A stretch of DNA of 64,000 nt from Neolewinella persica DSM 23188 (GTDB lineage Bacteria; Bacteroidota; Bacteroidia; Chitinophagales; Saprospiraceae): assembly GCF_000373105.1 (NCBI RefSeq), contig NZ_KB890413.1:193399-257398 (forward strand), given 5' to 3'. The notes beneath the pieces are model-generated. The model was not told the origin of the DNA, did not search any database, and saw only the letters and a list, made by a program, of their open reading frames with translations. Every line of letters starts with the position of its first letter. Position 1 is the stretch's first letter. Position numbers and translations under genes: made by a program. Positions 42,187-50,666 of the stretch are shown here, piece after piece.

Positions 42187-45100
42187 ATGAGACTATCACT
42201 ACTGTTACTCCTATTCGTCTGCGCCGTCTCACTGGCGGCCCAGAAAACAGTTACCGGCACGGTAACTGACGCCTCCGGCGAAACGCTTATTGGTGCTTCG
42301 GTACTTGCCAAAGGCACTGGTTCCGGCACCGTTACTGACCTCGATGGAAAGTATTCCCTCAGCGTTCCCGATGGGGTTAAGTTCCTCGTTTTCACTTACA
42401 CTGGATTTGCCAGCCAGGATGTGCCCATTGGCAACCGAAGCGTTGTTGACGTCACTTTGTTAGAAAGCGCTTCTCAGCTCTCCGAAGTGGTCGTCGTAGG
42501 CTATGGTTCCCAAATTCGATCTACCCTTACCGGTAACATCGCCCAGATCGACGGAGAGGCTATTGAAAATTTACCCGTCGCCTCCGTTGAGCAGGCCATG
42601 CAAGGTCGGTCTGCGGGTGTCTTCGTCCAGTCCGTTAGCGGTAAGCCCGGTGGCCGTGTCAATATCCGCGTACGGGGCTCTTCCTCTATTTCGGCCGGAA
42701 ACGACCCACTTTATGTAGTAGACGGAGTACCGATCACCAGTGGAACATTTTCCTCCCCTGGCTCCGGCAGCCTGAATTTCATGGCGGACATTAATCCAAA
42801 TGATGTGGCGTCCATCGAAATCCTGAAGGATGCGAGTGCAGCGGCCATTTATGGTTCCCGCGCAGCTAACGGCGTCATACTGATCACCACCAAGAAAGGC
42901 AAAAGCGGTAAAGCAAAAGTCAACGTGAACCTCAGCGCCGGATCTTCCGTAGCCAGCAACCGCAGAGAGTTCCTCAACGCAGAGGAGTTCGTATCCTTCT
43001 TCCGTCAGACGGCCGAAGGCGCCGGGCGCTATGACTGGGCCAACCAGATCAACGATTGGGGGCTGAGTGATGATGAGTATACCCTGGAAAACATAACGGC
43101 TGAATATGTTGGCTTCGTGGAAGGGCGTCTTGATCGCTACTCCGGTCCCAGCGAATGGCGAAACGGCGAAACAGACACCGACTGGCAAGACCTCGCCTTC
43201 CAAACCGGCGAAAGCCGCAACGCAGACATGAGCCTCGCCGGCGGTAGCGACGCCATCCAGTACTACACCAGTTTCGGCTACAGCGGCCAGGAGGGCATCC
43301 TTGCTGGCAACGCTTTCGAGCGCATGACTGCCCGCCTTAATCTGGATGCTAAGACCACCGAAAGACTCAACTTTGGCATGCGGATGTCTTTTGGCCGCAC
43401 CACCAATGATCGCGTAACGGACGACAACCAATTCTCCACCCCATTACAGCTGATCGCTCTTGCGCCCATCACGCCCCCGCGCGACGAGGACGGCGTCCTG
43501 CTTGACCGCCCGACAACGACCTACTATAATGGTCTGATCGATGTAGAGGAAGCCGCCCGTCAAACGGTCAGCTACCGTACCCTGACCAACGTTTTCGGTC
43601 AATACGAGATTGCTGGCGGACTGGCGCTGCGCGCCGAGGCTGGTGTTGACGTAGCCAACCTGAAGCAAAACCGCTTCCAGGGCCGTCGCACCATTACCGG
43701 TGCCTCCACCAATGGCTTCTCTGAGAGCCGCTGGTCCAACATCCTTAACTACACCACCAAGGCACTGCTCCTGTATGACAAGGAAGTAGGAGCTGGCCAC
43801 AATTTCAACTTTGTCGGTGGGCTGGAGTACCAAAGATCCAGTAGCGAAAACGTAGAGGTAGAGGGAACAGAATTCCCCATTGATGCGCTTCAGCGCATCG
43901 CCAGTGCGGCCGAAATCACCTTCGGCACGTCGGACTTTACCGAGTTCACCTTCCTGTCTTACTTCGGCCGGGTAAACTACAATTTCCAGAGTAAGTACCT
44001 TTTCAGCGCCAGCGCACGGTTAGATGGTTCTTCCCGCTTCGGTGCTAACAACCGCTACGGCTTCTTCCCCTCCGTTGCCGCCGGCTGGGTCATCTCTCAG
44101 GAGGACTTCCTGGCAGACAACTCCACCGTTAGCTACCTCAAAGCCCGTGCCAGCTACGGACTGACGGGCAATGCCAGCATTGCCAACTTCGGTAGCCTCG
44201 GCCTGTACAGCGCGCCCGCCTACGGTGGCGTGTCCGCCCTCTCCCCCAGCCAGATTCCTAACCCTGACCTGACGTGGGAGCAGACCGCCCAGTTTGACGT
44301 CGGACTTGATTTCGGGTTCCTGAACAACCGCTTCAGCGGTGAACTCGACTTCTACGTCAAGAACACCACCGACCTGTTGCTCGACGTGCCCGTGCCCGGA
44401 AGTTCAGGCTTCAGAACCCAGCTCCAAAACATCGGCGAGATGCGGAACACCGGTATTGAGTTCCTGCTTAACGCCAATGTGCTGACCGGAGCCTTCAAGT
44501 GGGAGACCAGCTTCAACTTCGCCCTCAACAAAAATGAGGTTACCAAGCTCGCTGAGGGCCAGCAACTGATCGACAATAACGGCTCACGTTCCATGAACGT
44601 AGTACAGGTAGGTCAACCACTCGGCGCTTTCCTTGGTTACGAATTCGCAGGCGTAGACCGCGAAAACGGCGACGCGCTCTTCTTCGTCAATGAGACGAAT
44701 GAAGCCGGCAGCATCATCAACCCGGATGCCACCACTAATAACGTAAGTGAGGCCAATTTCATCATCCTCGGACAGTCCATCCCCGACAAACTGATCGGCT
44801 TCACCAACGACTTCTCCTACCGGGGACTCAGCCTCAATGTCTTCTTCCAGGGCAGCTTCGGTAATAAGATCGCCAACGCTGCCGGCGGCTTCATGTCTTG
44901 TGGCGCCTGCTGGTTCGATAACCAGACGCGTGACCAGCTCGATGCCTGGACCCCCGACAACCGGGACACCGACATCCCCGAGGCGCGCTTTTACTGGGAA
45001 AATGGTACGAACGGTCGTTCCAGCCGCTACCTAAGCGACGGTAACTTCGTCCGCCTGAAGACCGCCACGCTTGCCTACGAATTGCCAAGCTCCCTGACGA

Positions 45101-45306
45101 GTAAAGCAGGGTTAAGCCGTCTGCGCGTTTACGTCACTGGCCAGAACCTGCTCACCTTTACAAATTATGAAGGGTGGGATCCCGAACTGGCTTCCGACTC
45201 TTACTCTGACGGCGCGGCCATCAACACCAACATCTACTCCAGTGTAGATTTCTATACGGCTCCGCAGGCACGGACCATCATTGTCGGCGTCAACGTCGGC
45301 CTTTAA
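42187..45306 (+). CDS. SusC/RagA family TonB-linked outer-membrane transporter
   Basis: 1039 aa. Signal peptide LLLLLFVCAVSLAAQ; carboxypeptidase-D-like domain TVTGTVTDASGETLIGASVL; TonB plug with VVVVGYGSQIRSTLTG, RIRGSSS-like VRVRGSSSISAGNDPLYVVD and PIYGSRAANGVILITTKKGK-like AAAIYGSRAANGVILITTKK; then a 22-strand barrel ending in VGVNVGL. Imports glycan fragments or peptides captured by the SusD partner encoded 97 bp later. The element pair with GH43 at 48951 suggests a plant- or algal-type galactan/arabinan as substrate, which is inference. Confidence 0.96.
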   Translation: MRLSLLLLLFVCAVSLAAQKTVTGTVTDASGETLIGASVLAKGTGSGTVTDLDGKYSLSVPDGVKFLVFTYTGFASQDVPIGNRSVVDVTLLESASQLSEVVVVGYGSQIRSTLTGNIAQIDGEAIENLPVASVEQAMQGRSAGVFVQSVSGKPGGRVNIRVRGSSSISAGNDPLYVVDGVPITSGTFSSPGSGSLNFMADINPNDVASIEILKDASAAAIYGSRAANGVILITTKKGKSGKAKVNVNLSAGSSVASNRREFLNAEEFVSFFRQTAEGAGRYDWANQINDWGLSDDEYTLENITAEYVGFVEGRLDRYSGPSEWRNGETDTDWQDLAFQTGESRNADMSLAGGSDAIQYYTSFGYSGQEGILAGNAFERMTARLNLDAKTTERLNFGMRMSFGRTTNDRVTDDNQFSTPLQLIALAPITPPRDEDGVLLDRPTTTYYNGLIDVEEAARQTVSYRTLTNVFGQYEIAGGLALRAEAGVDVANLKQNRFQGRRTITGASTNGFSESRWSNILNYTTKALLLYDKEVGAGHNFNFVGGLEYQRSSSENVEVEGTEFPIDALQRIASAAEITFGTSDFTEFTFLSYFGRVNYNFQSKYLFSASARLDGSSRFGANNRYGFFPSVAAGWVISQEDFLADNSTVSYLKARASYGLTGNASIANFGSLGLYSAPAYGGVSALSPSQIPNPDLTWEQTAQFDVGLDFGFLNNRFSGELDFYVKNTTDLLLDVPVPGSSGFRTQLQNIGEMRNTGIEFLLNANVLTGAFKWETSFNFALNKNEVTKLAEGQQLIDNNGSRSMNVVQVGQPLGAFLGYEFAGVDRENGDALFFVNETNEAGSIINPDATTNNVSEANFIILGQSIPDKLIGFTNDFSYRGLSLNVFFQGSFGNKIANAAGGFMSCGACWFDNQTRDQLDAWTPDNRDTDIPEARFYWENGTNGRSSRYLSDGNFVRLKTATLAYELPSSLTSKAGLSRLRVYVTGQNLLTFTNYEGWDPELASDSYSDGAAINTNIYSSVDFYTAPQARTIIVGVNVGL

Positions 45307-45317
45307 TTAACCCATTC

Positions 45318-45338
45318 TTGCATCCCGCGTACGCGCCC
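45318..45338 (+). repeat. Element A, degenerate copy (A15)
   Basis: TTGCATCCCGCGTACGCGCC followed by CCCAAAGC. It aligns best with A14 (TTGCACCCGCGTTCGCGCCA). It lies in the susC-susD gap. Confidence 0.45.
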
Positions 45339-45402
45339 CCAAAGCGTCTCCTGAGATGTTTTCAGGGAAGCGAAACGCCCGCAAGTCGATAAAATATAGC
45401 AC

Positions 45403-46740
45403 ATGACTTCTTTCAAATCAATCCTTTTCCTGCTGCTGGCCGTAGTGCTGGCTGGTTGCGCTAAGAACCTGGAGTTACAGCCCGCCCAGTCGATCAGTGA
45501 GGGCCTGGCCCTAAGCAGCGACGGTAATGTAAAAACGGTCCTGGTTGGAGCCTATGACGGCATCAGCAACGGCGACCTCTACGGCGGTAACACCATGCGC
45601 GATGCCGACCTGTTGGGTGGCAATGGTGAGGTTCGCTGGGTCGGCACCTTCAACGGCCCACGTCAGATCTTCAACAAGCAAATCGAAGCCGGAAATGGCG
45701 ACGCCCAGGAGCGGTGGCTGGAAAGCTACGAGGCCATCAACATCGCAAACAACGTACTCTCCGCGCTCGACGTGGTAGATGCCGACGATCGTGACCGCGT
45801 GGAGGGCGAAGCGCTCTTCCTGCGTGGCCTGCTTTACTTTGACCTGGTCCGGTTCTATGGTCTACCCTACGAAGCCAGTGGCGGCAACAGCCAACCTGGC
45901 GTCCCGTTAGTATTGGAGCCTACCCGCTCAATCAGCGCCGAAACCAACGTATCCCGCAGCTCTGTGGAAGATGGCTATGCCCAGGTCCTGAGTGACCTGG
46001 AGCGCGCCGCGATCCTACTGCCTTCCGACAATGGCTTCTTTGCTACAAGCCTATCAGCTAAGGCCATTCTTGCCCGTGTATACCTACAGATGGGCCGCTA
46101 CGCCGACGCCCGCGACAACGCCAACGATGTGATCGCCAGCGGCGAATTCTCCCTCGCCGACACCTACGCCGAAGCCTTTATGAACGAAGCCAACTCTAGC
46201 GAGGACATCTTCGCCATCCAGGTATCCAATCAGGATGGGATAAATAACCTTAATCTTTTCTACTCCATTCCCGAATTCGGCGGCCGTGACGGTGACATTG
46301 AAATCCTCGACGCTCACCTTGATCGCTACGAAGAGGGCGATGCCCGTAAGGAACTTTTCTTCGAACGTGCAGGCAGCACACTTTCCGGGAAGTTCAATAA
46401 CCAGTTTGCCAACGTTACCGTTGTCAGGTTGGCAGAAATGCACCTGATCCGCGCCGAAGCCAACGAACGCCTCGGAACGGAGGTAGGCCTCGCGCCAGCG
46501 GCGGAAATCTCTGCGCTGCGTATGCGCTCCGGCCTCGATGCTGTGGACGACGTAAGCCTTGAAGACATCATTGAAGAACGCTACCGCGAATTGGCCTTCG
46601 AGGGCTTTTTCATCCATGACATTAAGCGACTGCAACGGGACGCAGGCAACTTCGCCTACAATGCTCCGGAGCTTGTCTTCCCGATTCCTTCCCGGGAGAT
46701 CGTCGCAAACCCTAACCTGGACCAGAACCCAGGCTATTAG
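45403..46740 (+). CDS. SusD/RagB family outer-membrane lipoprotein
   Basis: 445 aa. Lipoprotein signal FLLLAVVLAGCAKNLELQPA with Cys near residue 19. SusD marks: EALFLRGLLYFDLVRFYGLP, SAKAILARVYLQMGRYADAR (TPR-like helices), VRLAEMHLIRAEANERLG and the C-terminal FIHDIKRLQRD...ELVFPIPSREI. It caps the SusC barrel at the cell surface and binds substrate. It follows SusC on the same strand and ends at a strong terminator. Confidence 0.95.
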   Translation: MTSFKSILFLLLAVVLAGCAKNLELQPAQSISEGLALSSDGNVKTVLVGAYDGISNGDLYGGNTMRDADLLGGNGEVRWVGTFNGPRQIFNKQIEAGNGDAQERWLESYEAINIANNVLSALDVVDADDRDRVEGEALFLRGLLYFDLVRFYGLPYEASGGNSQPGVPLVLEPTRSISAETNVSRSSVEDGYAQVLSDLERAAILLPSDNGFFATSLSAKAILARVYLQMGRYADARDNANDVIASGEFSLADTYAEAFMNEANSSEDIFAIQVSNQDGINNLNLFYSIPEFGGRDGDIEILDAHLDRYEEGDARKELFFERAGSTLSGKFNNQFANVTVVRLAEMHLIRAEANERLGTEVGLAPAAEISALRMRSGLDAVDDVSLEDIIEERYRELAFEGFFIHDIKRLQRDAGNFAYNAPELVFPIPSREIVANPNLDQNPGY

Positions 46741-46778
46741 CACAATAGCTTTCTTAAAGATTCAGGCAATCTGCACCG

Positions 46779-46818
46779 CGCCTTCCTCCGGAGATTATTT
46801 CGGAGGGAGGCGTTTTTT
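46779..46818 (+). terminator. Terminator of the susCD unit
   Basis: 12-bp stem CGCCTTCCTCCG / CGGAGGGAGGCG, 10-nt loop, then TTTTTT. Confidence 0.92.
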
Positions 46819-46820
46819 AT

Positions 46821-46838
46821 GGCGTGGGCGCAGGTGCC
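46821..46838 (-). repeat. Element A (A16), left partner of A17
   Basis: GGCGTGGGCGCAGGTGCC directly after the terminator T-run. It faces away from A17 (47001-47019, plus), so the two flank the start of the DinB gene as an outward-facing pair. Confidence 0.65.
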
Positions 46839-46964
46839 GGGGAAGTTTAAAACAGTTAATCGGTGGCGAGGTCTGGTTTTCAGCAGAAACGATTTTTAGA
46901 GCGCATGCGTTACTATTTGGAATGGCCGAGTGTAGGCGATTCGTACCACCCGAAATACCACCCC

Positions 46965-47019
46965 ATGCGTTACCTCCCCCTGCTCCTCTGTCTCTTCCTA
47001 TGCACCAGCGTCCGCGCCC
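46965..47019 (+). repeat. Element A (A17) inside signal-peptide codons
   Basis: The coding bases run TACCTCCCCCTGCTCCTC, 9 nt, then TATGCACCAGCGTCCGCGCC and CAAAAAA. The arm-to-core spacing (15 nt between the GCTC-ended arm and TGCACC) and the A-rich tail are those of intergenic copies. It encodes YLPLLLCLFLCTSVRAQK. Confidence 0.75.
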
Positions 47020-47516
47020 AAAAAATTGAAGTGCCGAGGGGTTACAGCCCGCAAGTCGGTGTGGTTGTTTCGATGCTAGAAGACCTAAAACGCCGCGTTA
47101 CCCGCAGTGTGGCCAATCTTACCGTAGCGGAAACCGACTTCCTGCTCGATGACAAAGCCAATCGCATCGGTGCCATGATCTATCACCTGGCTGCCACCGA
47201 AAAGTACTACCAACGCTACACCTTCGAAGGCACCGGTTACCTGCCCGAAGACGCCCACTGGGAATTTGCGCAGGACCTCGGAGTGCCCGCCCGTGAAAAA
47301 CTGGTGGGTAAACCCATCCGCTTCTACCTGGACCTGTGGGACGAAGTCCGTGCCGAAACCCTACGTCAGTTGAAAACCAAAGACGATAAGTGGTTCAACG
47401 CCAAGGCGGGCGGCAACCGTAATATGAACAACCACTGGGCCTGGTACCACGTGATGGAGCACCAGGCCAACCATATGGGGCAGATCCGGCTGATTACCGG
47501 TCGGTTGCCCCGGTAG
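46965..47516 (+). CDS. Exported DinB-like protein
   Basis: 183 aa from ATG 46965; signal peptide RYLPLLLCLFLCTSVRAQ. The mature part is a DinB/YfiT-type four-helix bundle: MLEDLKRRVTRSVANLTVAE, RIGAMIYHLAATEKYYQRYT (first His), and YHVMEHQANHMGQIRLITGR with HxxxH for the metal site. DinB proteins are mostly cytosolic, so export is unusual. The signal is encoded by an element A copy. The 3' end overlaps the convergent GH43 gene by 23 bp. Confidence 0.85.
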   Translation: MRYLPLLLCLFLCTSVRAQKIEVPRGYSPQVGVVVSMLEDLKRRVTRSVANLTVAETDFLLDDKANRIGAMIYHLAATEKYYQRYTFEGTGYLPEDAHWEFAQDLGVPAREKLVGKPIRFYLDLWDEVRAETLRQLKTKDDKWFNAKAGGNRNMNNHWAWYHVMEHQANHMGQIRLITGRLPR

Positions 47517-48951
47517 ATAACAACGGTAGTACAACCTCCCCTTCCAGCTCCAGCGGCTCGATCCAACCCTGCGCATCAAAGCGCAGCGGGCTGCTCCAGT
47601 ATTGGTAATCGTGTCCCTTCACGTTATCTGAAGCTGAGCCCCACAGGTCTCCCATCCAGAGAAATTCCGTTCCTGAAGCCGTTTGAATGTCCATGACGTA
47701 GGTCTGCTGGGCAGGGATGATGATGGGACCGGGCTGGCCGTCGCTGACCCAGGCCTCCTCCACATTATCGCTCACCTCCGTGAGGCGTACTTCGTCGTAC
47801 GGGTAATCTGTTTGGGGGGTGATCCGCACCCGGGTAACTCCTTCGGAGTTATTCAATCCGTGGCCAATAATTTGCAGCATATTCTGGTCGCTGGCAAAAG
47901 CGTCGTTTATTGATAGGGGTTTCCAGCCGTGGTCGTAATATTCGAAGGTAAAACTCGGCCGTAAAATCCGTTCGTGTACCCGTGGATTATCAACTTCTCC
48001 ACACTGCCCCTGCCGGTTGCCAGTGAACACCCAAAGTTTAATTCCATTTCCGCTACGGCCTGGTTTCATATCCAGAATCAAGTGCTGAAAAGTACTGTCC
48101 GGTTTGCGTTTTAACGCGACGTATTCGGTCGTAAACGTCACCCCGTCCGTCAGCTCCGTCTCCCGCCAGCCAGGCCTGCGATTGATGTTATTCGTCAGCG
48201 TCCATTGCCCCAGCGGATTGTCGGTCATATACACCCTGGCTCCGGCGCCCTGGTTACAGAAGCAACAGGTATAATCGGTTAGCAAGTAGTAAATGTCATT
48301 GCGCTTAAACATAGAGCCGGCCTCGCAGTATTGGGCGATGTAGCCACCGTTTTCCTTGGTGGAGCCGAGGTAGTCCGGGGTCAGTTTCTCTACCGATACG
48401 CGGTGCCCGTTGATGGTATTGTAACTGATATAGGCCGTTCTGTCTTCGTCAACAAACAGGCCGAAGTCTCCAACGCCAAGTTCGGAGTGCGCCACCGCTA
48501 CATCACTGCTGACGATACGGAATGGTCCTTCCGGCGTATCGCTTACGGCGACGCCGAAGTGGCCGTCCCACAGCTCGGGATACCAATTGTACCACAGCAC
48601 GTACTTACCGGAGGCTTCGTTAAAGATCACGTGTGGGCGGTAGTAGACACCGGCCGGAGCTTCGGCCAGGGCAGCCCCGATGTGCTCCCAGTTCACCATG
48701 TCCGGACTCCGGTATACGTGATATTCGTTTGCTTTGGTAAAGCCGTTGGTTGTGCCGTACTGCGTACCGTACCAGTAGAAAAATTCACCAAACTGGATGA
48801 TGCGGCCATCGTGGGCATCTACTATTTTACCGTCGGTGGTCCTGCGTGGTTCCAGGTTGGAAAGGGTGACGGATTTGCCTGGCGAATTTTCAGGGGCGGG
48901 GGCGCAGGTGCAAAGAGAAAGACAAAGGAGCAAGGGGAGGTAACGTAGCAT
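47494..48951 (-). CDS. Glycoside hydrolase family 43-like lipoprotein
   Basis: 485 aa. The N-terminus MLRYLPLLLCLSLCTCAPAP carries a lipobox (LCTC), so the enzyme would be a lipoprotein. A five-bladed beta-propeller follows: IVDAHDGRIIQFGEFFYWYG (likely catalytic Asp region), YYRPHVIFNEASGKYVLWYN and CEAGSMFKRNDIYYLLTDYT (Glu), the pattern of GH43, subfamily 34-like. It would trim arabinose or galactose side chains and may serve the SusCD system 700 bp away. Its signal codons coincide with element A18. It converges with the DinB gene. Confidence 0.87.
   Translation of the reverse strand: MLRYLPLLLCLSLCTCAPAPENSPGKSVTLSNLEPRRTTDGKIVDAHDGRIIQFGEFFYWYGTQYGTTNGFTKANEYHVYRSPDMVNWEHIGAALAEAPAGVYYRPHVIFNEASGKYVLWYNWYPELWDGHFGVAVSDTPEGPFRIVSSDVAVAHSELGVGDFGLFVDEDRTAYISYNTINGHRVSVEKLTPDYLGSTKENGGYIAQYCEAGSMFKRNDIYYLLTDYTCCFCNQGAGARVYMTDNPLGQWTLTNNINRRPGWRETELTDGVTFTTEYVALKRKPDSTFQHLILDMKPGRSGNGIKLWVFTGNRQGQCGEVDNPRVHERILRPSFTFEYYDHGWKPLSINDAFASDQNMLQIIGHGLNNSEGVTRVRITPQTDYPYDEVRLTEVSDNVEEAWVSDGQPGPIIIPAQQTYVMDIQTASGTEFLWMGDLWGSASDNVKGHDYQYWSSPLRFDAQGWIEPLELEGEVVLPLLSTGATDR
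48895..48951 (-). repeat. Element A (A18) inside signal-peptide codons
   Basis: Minus-strand TACCTCCCCTTGCTCCTTTG then TCTTTCTCTTTGCACCTGCG and CCCCCGCC. Arm and core spacing equal A17 and the intergenic copy A22. It encodes YLPLLLCLSLCTCAPAP. Together with A17 it forms inverted ends around the DinB-GH43 gene pair. Confidence 0.8.
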
Positions 48952-49189
48952 TTGGCGGATTGAATGGAGGGAGGGAAAGATAGTTGGTACGTCGGTGAAG
49001 GAGACCGGGACAGGGCAGGGCAGTATTGGATCGGCCGGCGGATGAGGCTAAAGAGGGCTTTCCCTCCTTCATTATACCTACCTTCATCTTCGTAGACTGT
49101 ATGCGAACCTTAATCTTCAAGATAAACAGAAACGAGGTGCGTGGTATCAAGCGACACCTACCGGAATGGGTGGATTAAATTAGCGGACA
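48952..49189. other. Divergent gap with an inverted repeat
   Basis: GAATGGAGGGAGGGAAAG (48961-48978) and CTTTCCCTCCTTCATT (49060-49075) are inverted copies about 80 bp apart between the GH43 and Crp-type genes. Nothing else supported. Confidence 0.45.
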
Positions 49190-49750
49190 ATGACAACCTC
49201 CCAACTCCTCCAAACTAACTTCCGCCTCTCTCCCGAGAAAGCAGCAGAAGTAGCCCTGTTATTCCGCGAAGACCACCTTAAAAAAGGCGACTATTTCCTG
49301 CGTCGGGGCCAAACCGTGCGGAAGCTGAGTTTCCTGCGGTCAGGACATCTACGCGGCTGGGCACCAGCCGGCGACAAAGACATCACCCAGTGGATCTTTA
49401 CCCCCGACTACTTTGTGGCCGACCTTAACTGTCTTCTTTTCGGCCTGCCCGCCCGTTGGAACATCCAGGCGCTGGATGGTTGCGTGCTGGCCACCCTGCC
49501 TGAAGAAAATTACCTGCGCATGTCTGAAGCTGTGCCGAATTGGGACCTTCTCGAAAAAGAGTTTCTAGGTCGTTGTTTTTCCACCCTGGAAGATCGAGTA
49601 TTCACCTTCCTGTCGCTTTCTGCCAGGGAGCGGTACGAAGCTCTGCAAGCGTGGCAACCGGATTTATTCGATCATGTGCCCCTCCACTACCTTGCCTCTA
49701 TGTTGGGGATGACGGCGGAGACCTTAAGTAGAATCCGGAGGGTTTCGTGA
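49190..49750 (+). CDS. Crp/Fnr family regulator
   Basis: 186 aa. Cyclic-nucleotide-binding-like domain: FLRRGQTVRKLSFLRSGHLR, and a central ITQWIFTPDYFVADLNCLLF without the canonical phosphate-binding RxA motif, so it may not bind cAMP. The C-terminal HTH is short: VPLHYLASMLGMTAETLSRI. Small Crp-type proteins of this sort are common in Bacteroidota. Divergent from GH43; possible regulator of the local locus, which is inference. Confidence 0.85.
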   Translation: MTTSQLLQTNFRLSPEKAAEVALLFREDHLKKGDYFLRRGQTVRKLSFLRSGHLRGWAPAGDKDITQWIFTPDYFVADLNCLLFGLPARWNIQALDGCVLATLPEENYLRMSEAVPNWDLLEKEFLGRCFSTLEDRVFTFLSLSARERYEALQAWQPDLFDHVPLHYLASMLGMTAETLSRIRRVS

Positions 49751-49858
49751 TCAGGTCTCAGCGGTCAGTATTCAGCAGTCACAACCTCTGCACCCTGAAT
49801 AATGATAACTGAATCCTGACCACTGAGTCCTGAATCCTGACCACTAAAACGCACTTCT
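49748..49858. repeat. Family C repeat, second copy
   Basis: CAGGTCTCAGCGGTCAGTAT and CTGAATCCTGACCACTGAGT words occur in opposite orientations around CTCTGCACCCTGAATAATG. The composition and the CTGA/TCAG words match 20856-20975. Confidence 0.55.
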
Positions 49859-49906
49859 TGACATTTATCAAGGCGAAGTGCCCCCTACCCATCCCACCTT
49901 TGGGGT

Positions 49907-50347
49907 ATGTTACAACTCAAAACCACCATTAAGCTCCCCGTCCTCCCCGCCAGGGTATGGGCCGTCCTCACTGATTTTTCCACTTACCCGGAATGGAACC
50001 CTTTCATCACCCTGGCTTCGGGCGATTGGAAGGCAGGAAATACCGTTGCCATCACTGCCGGTGGCATGAGTTTTCAACCCAGGGTGCTCAAATTCTCCCC
50101 AGGTAAAGAACTTCGTTGGAAAGGGAAATTATTTTTCAACGGCCTTTTCGACGGCGAACACTATTTTCTCTTCATCGATAACGGAGACGGGACCACCACG
50201 CTGGAACACGGAGAACGTTTTTCGGGCCTGCTCGTCCCTGCCTTCCGCAAAAAACTGGAGACTGAAACGAAGGCTGGTTTTATCGCCATGAACGAAGCCT
50301 TACGAGACCGGATACTTCAGCTGAATGCCAGCTCCCTTGCCGGTTAA
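49907..50347 (+). CDS. SRPBCC family protein
   Basis: 146 aa, cytosolic. MLQLKTTIKLPVLPARVWAV, LTDFSTYPEWNPFIT, PGKELRWKGKLFFNGLFDGE, and TTLEHGERFSGLLVPAF fit the polyketide-cyclase-like SRPBCC fold. It is a separate lineage from the four SRPBCC proteins at 7.4-10.4 kb. A CACCTTTG box just upstream (49888-49902) may be the promoter. Ligand unknown. Confidence 0.85.
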   Translation: MLQLKTTIKLPVLPARVWAVLTDFSTYPEWNPFITLASGDWKAGNTVAITAGGMSFQPRVLKFSPGKELRWKGKLFFNGLFDGEHYFLFIDNGDGTTTLEHGERFSGLLVPAFRKKLETETKAGFIAMNEALRDRILQLNASSLAG

Positions 50348-50435
50348 CGGCACCTCATCAGATCAAAGTAACCGGCACGTGAAATTACCCGCCAACTAAT
50401 TTTCCCACACACTGTGAAACTTTCGCCCAAGCAAG

Positions 50436-50443
50436 TACCTTTG
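50436..50443 (+). promoter_or_regulatory. tRNA promoter -7 box
   Basis: TACCTTTG, 12 bp before the tRNA 5' end, exact to TAnnTTTG; TGTG about 20 bp upstream may be the -33 element. Confidence 0.65.
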
Positions 50444-50455
50444 TAGCTACTAACC

Positions 50456-50528
50456 GGGCCTATAGCTCAGCGGTTAGAGCGCCGGACTCATAATCCGTCG
50501 GTCCCAGGTTCAAATCCTGGTGGGCCCA
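50456..50528 (+). tRNA. tRNA with CAU anticodon (Met elongator or lysidine-modified Ile2)
   Basis: 73 nt with a full cloverleaf: acceptor GGGCCTA / TGGGCCC with one G-T pair, D arm GCTC-GAGC, anticodon loop CTCATAA with CAT at 50489-50491, T arm CCAGG-TTCAAAT-CCTGG. The CCA end is not encoded. The short D-loop AGCGGTTA and ACTCATAATC context resemble tRNA-Ile2, but Met cannot be excluded. The outer base pair of the anticodon stem (C27-T43) is mismatched. Confidence 0.93.
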
Positions 50529-50533
50529 CATTC

Positions 50534-50619
50534 AGAAATGCTTCGCATTTCTACCCCACCCGCGCTTAGCGCGGGCCAAAATAGAAAGCCCGCCTGATCT
50601 TTAGATCGGACGGGCTTTC
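50534..50619 (+). terminator. Three consecutive hairpins after the tRNA
   Basis: AGAAATG-cttcg-CATTTCT (50534-50552), CCCGCGC-tta-GCGCGGG (50559-50575), and GAAAGCCCG/CGGGCTTTC with an inner GATC/GATC stem (50584-50619). The third is followed by GTAG rather than T's; as read on the minus strand it could end the DUF4412 gene. Confidence 0.7.
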
Positions 50620-50666
50620 GTAGTTATGGGATTTTCAGGTAGCTTTTGGCCAGGGTCCGTTTGGAT

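Noticed and set aside
41844-42269. 141-codon frame overlapping the susC start
   Set aside because: It overlaps the signal peptide codons of the susC-like gene and lies in AT-rich leader DNA without protein-like composition.
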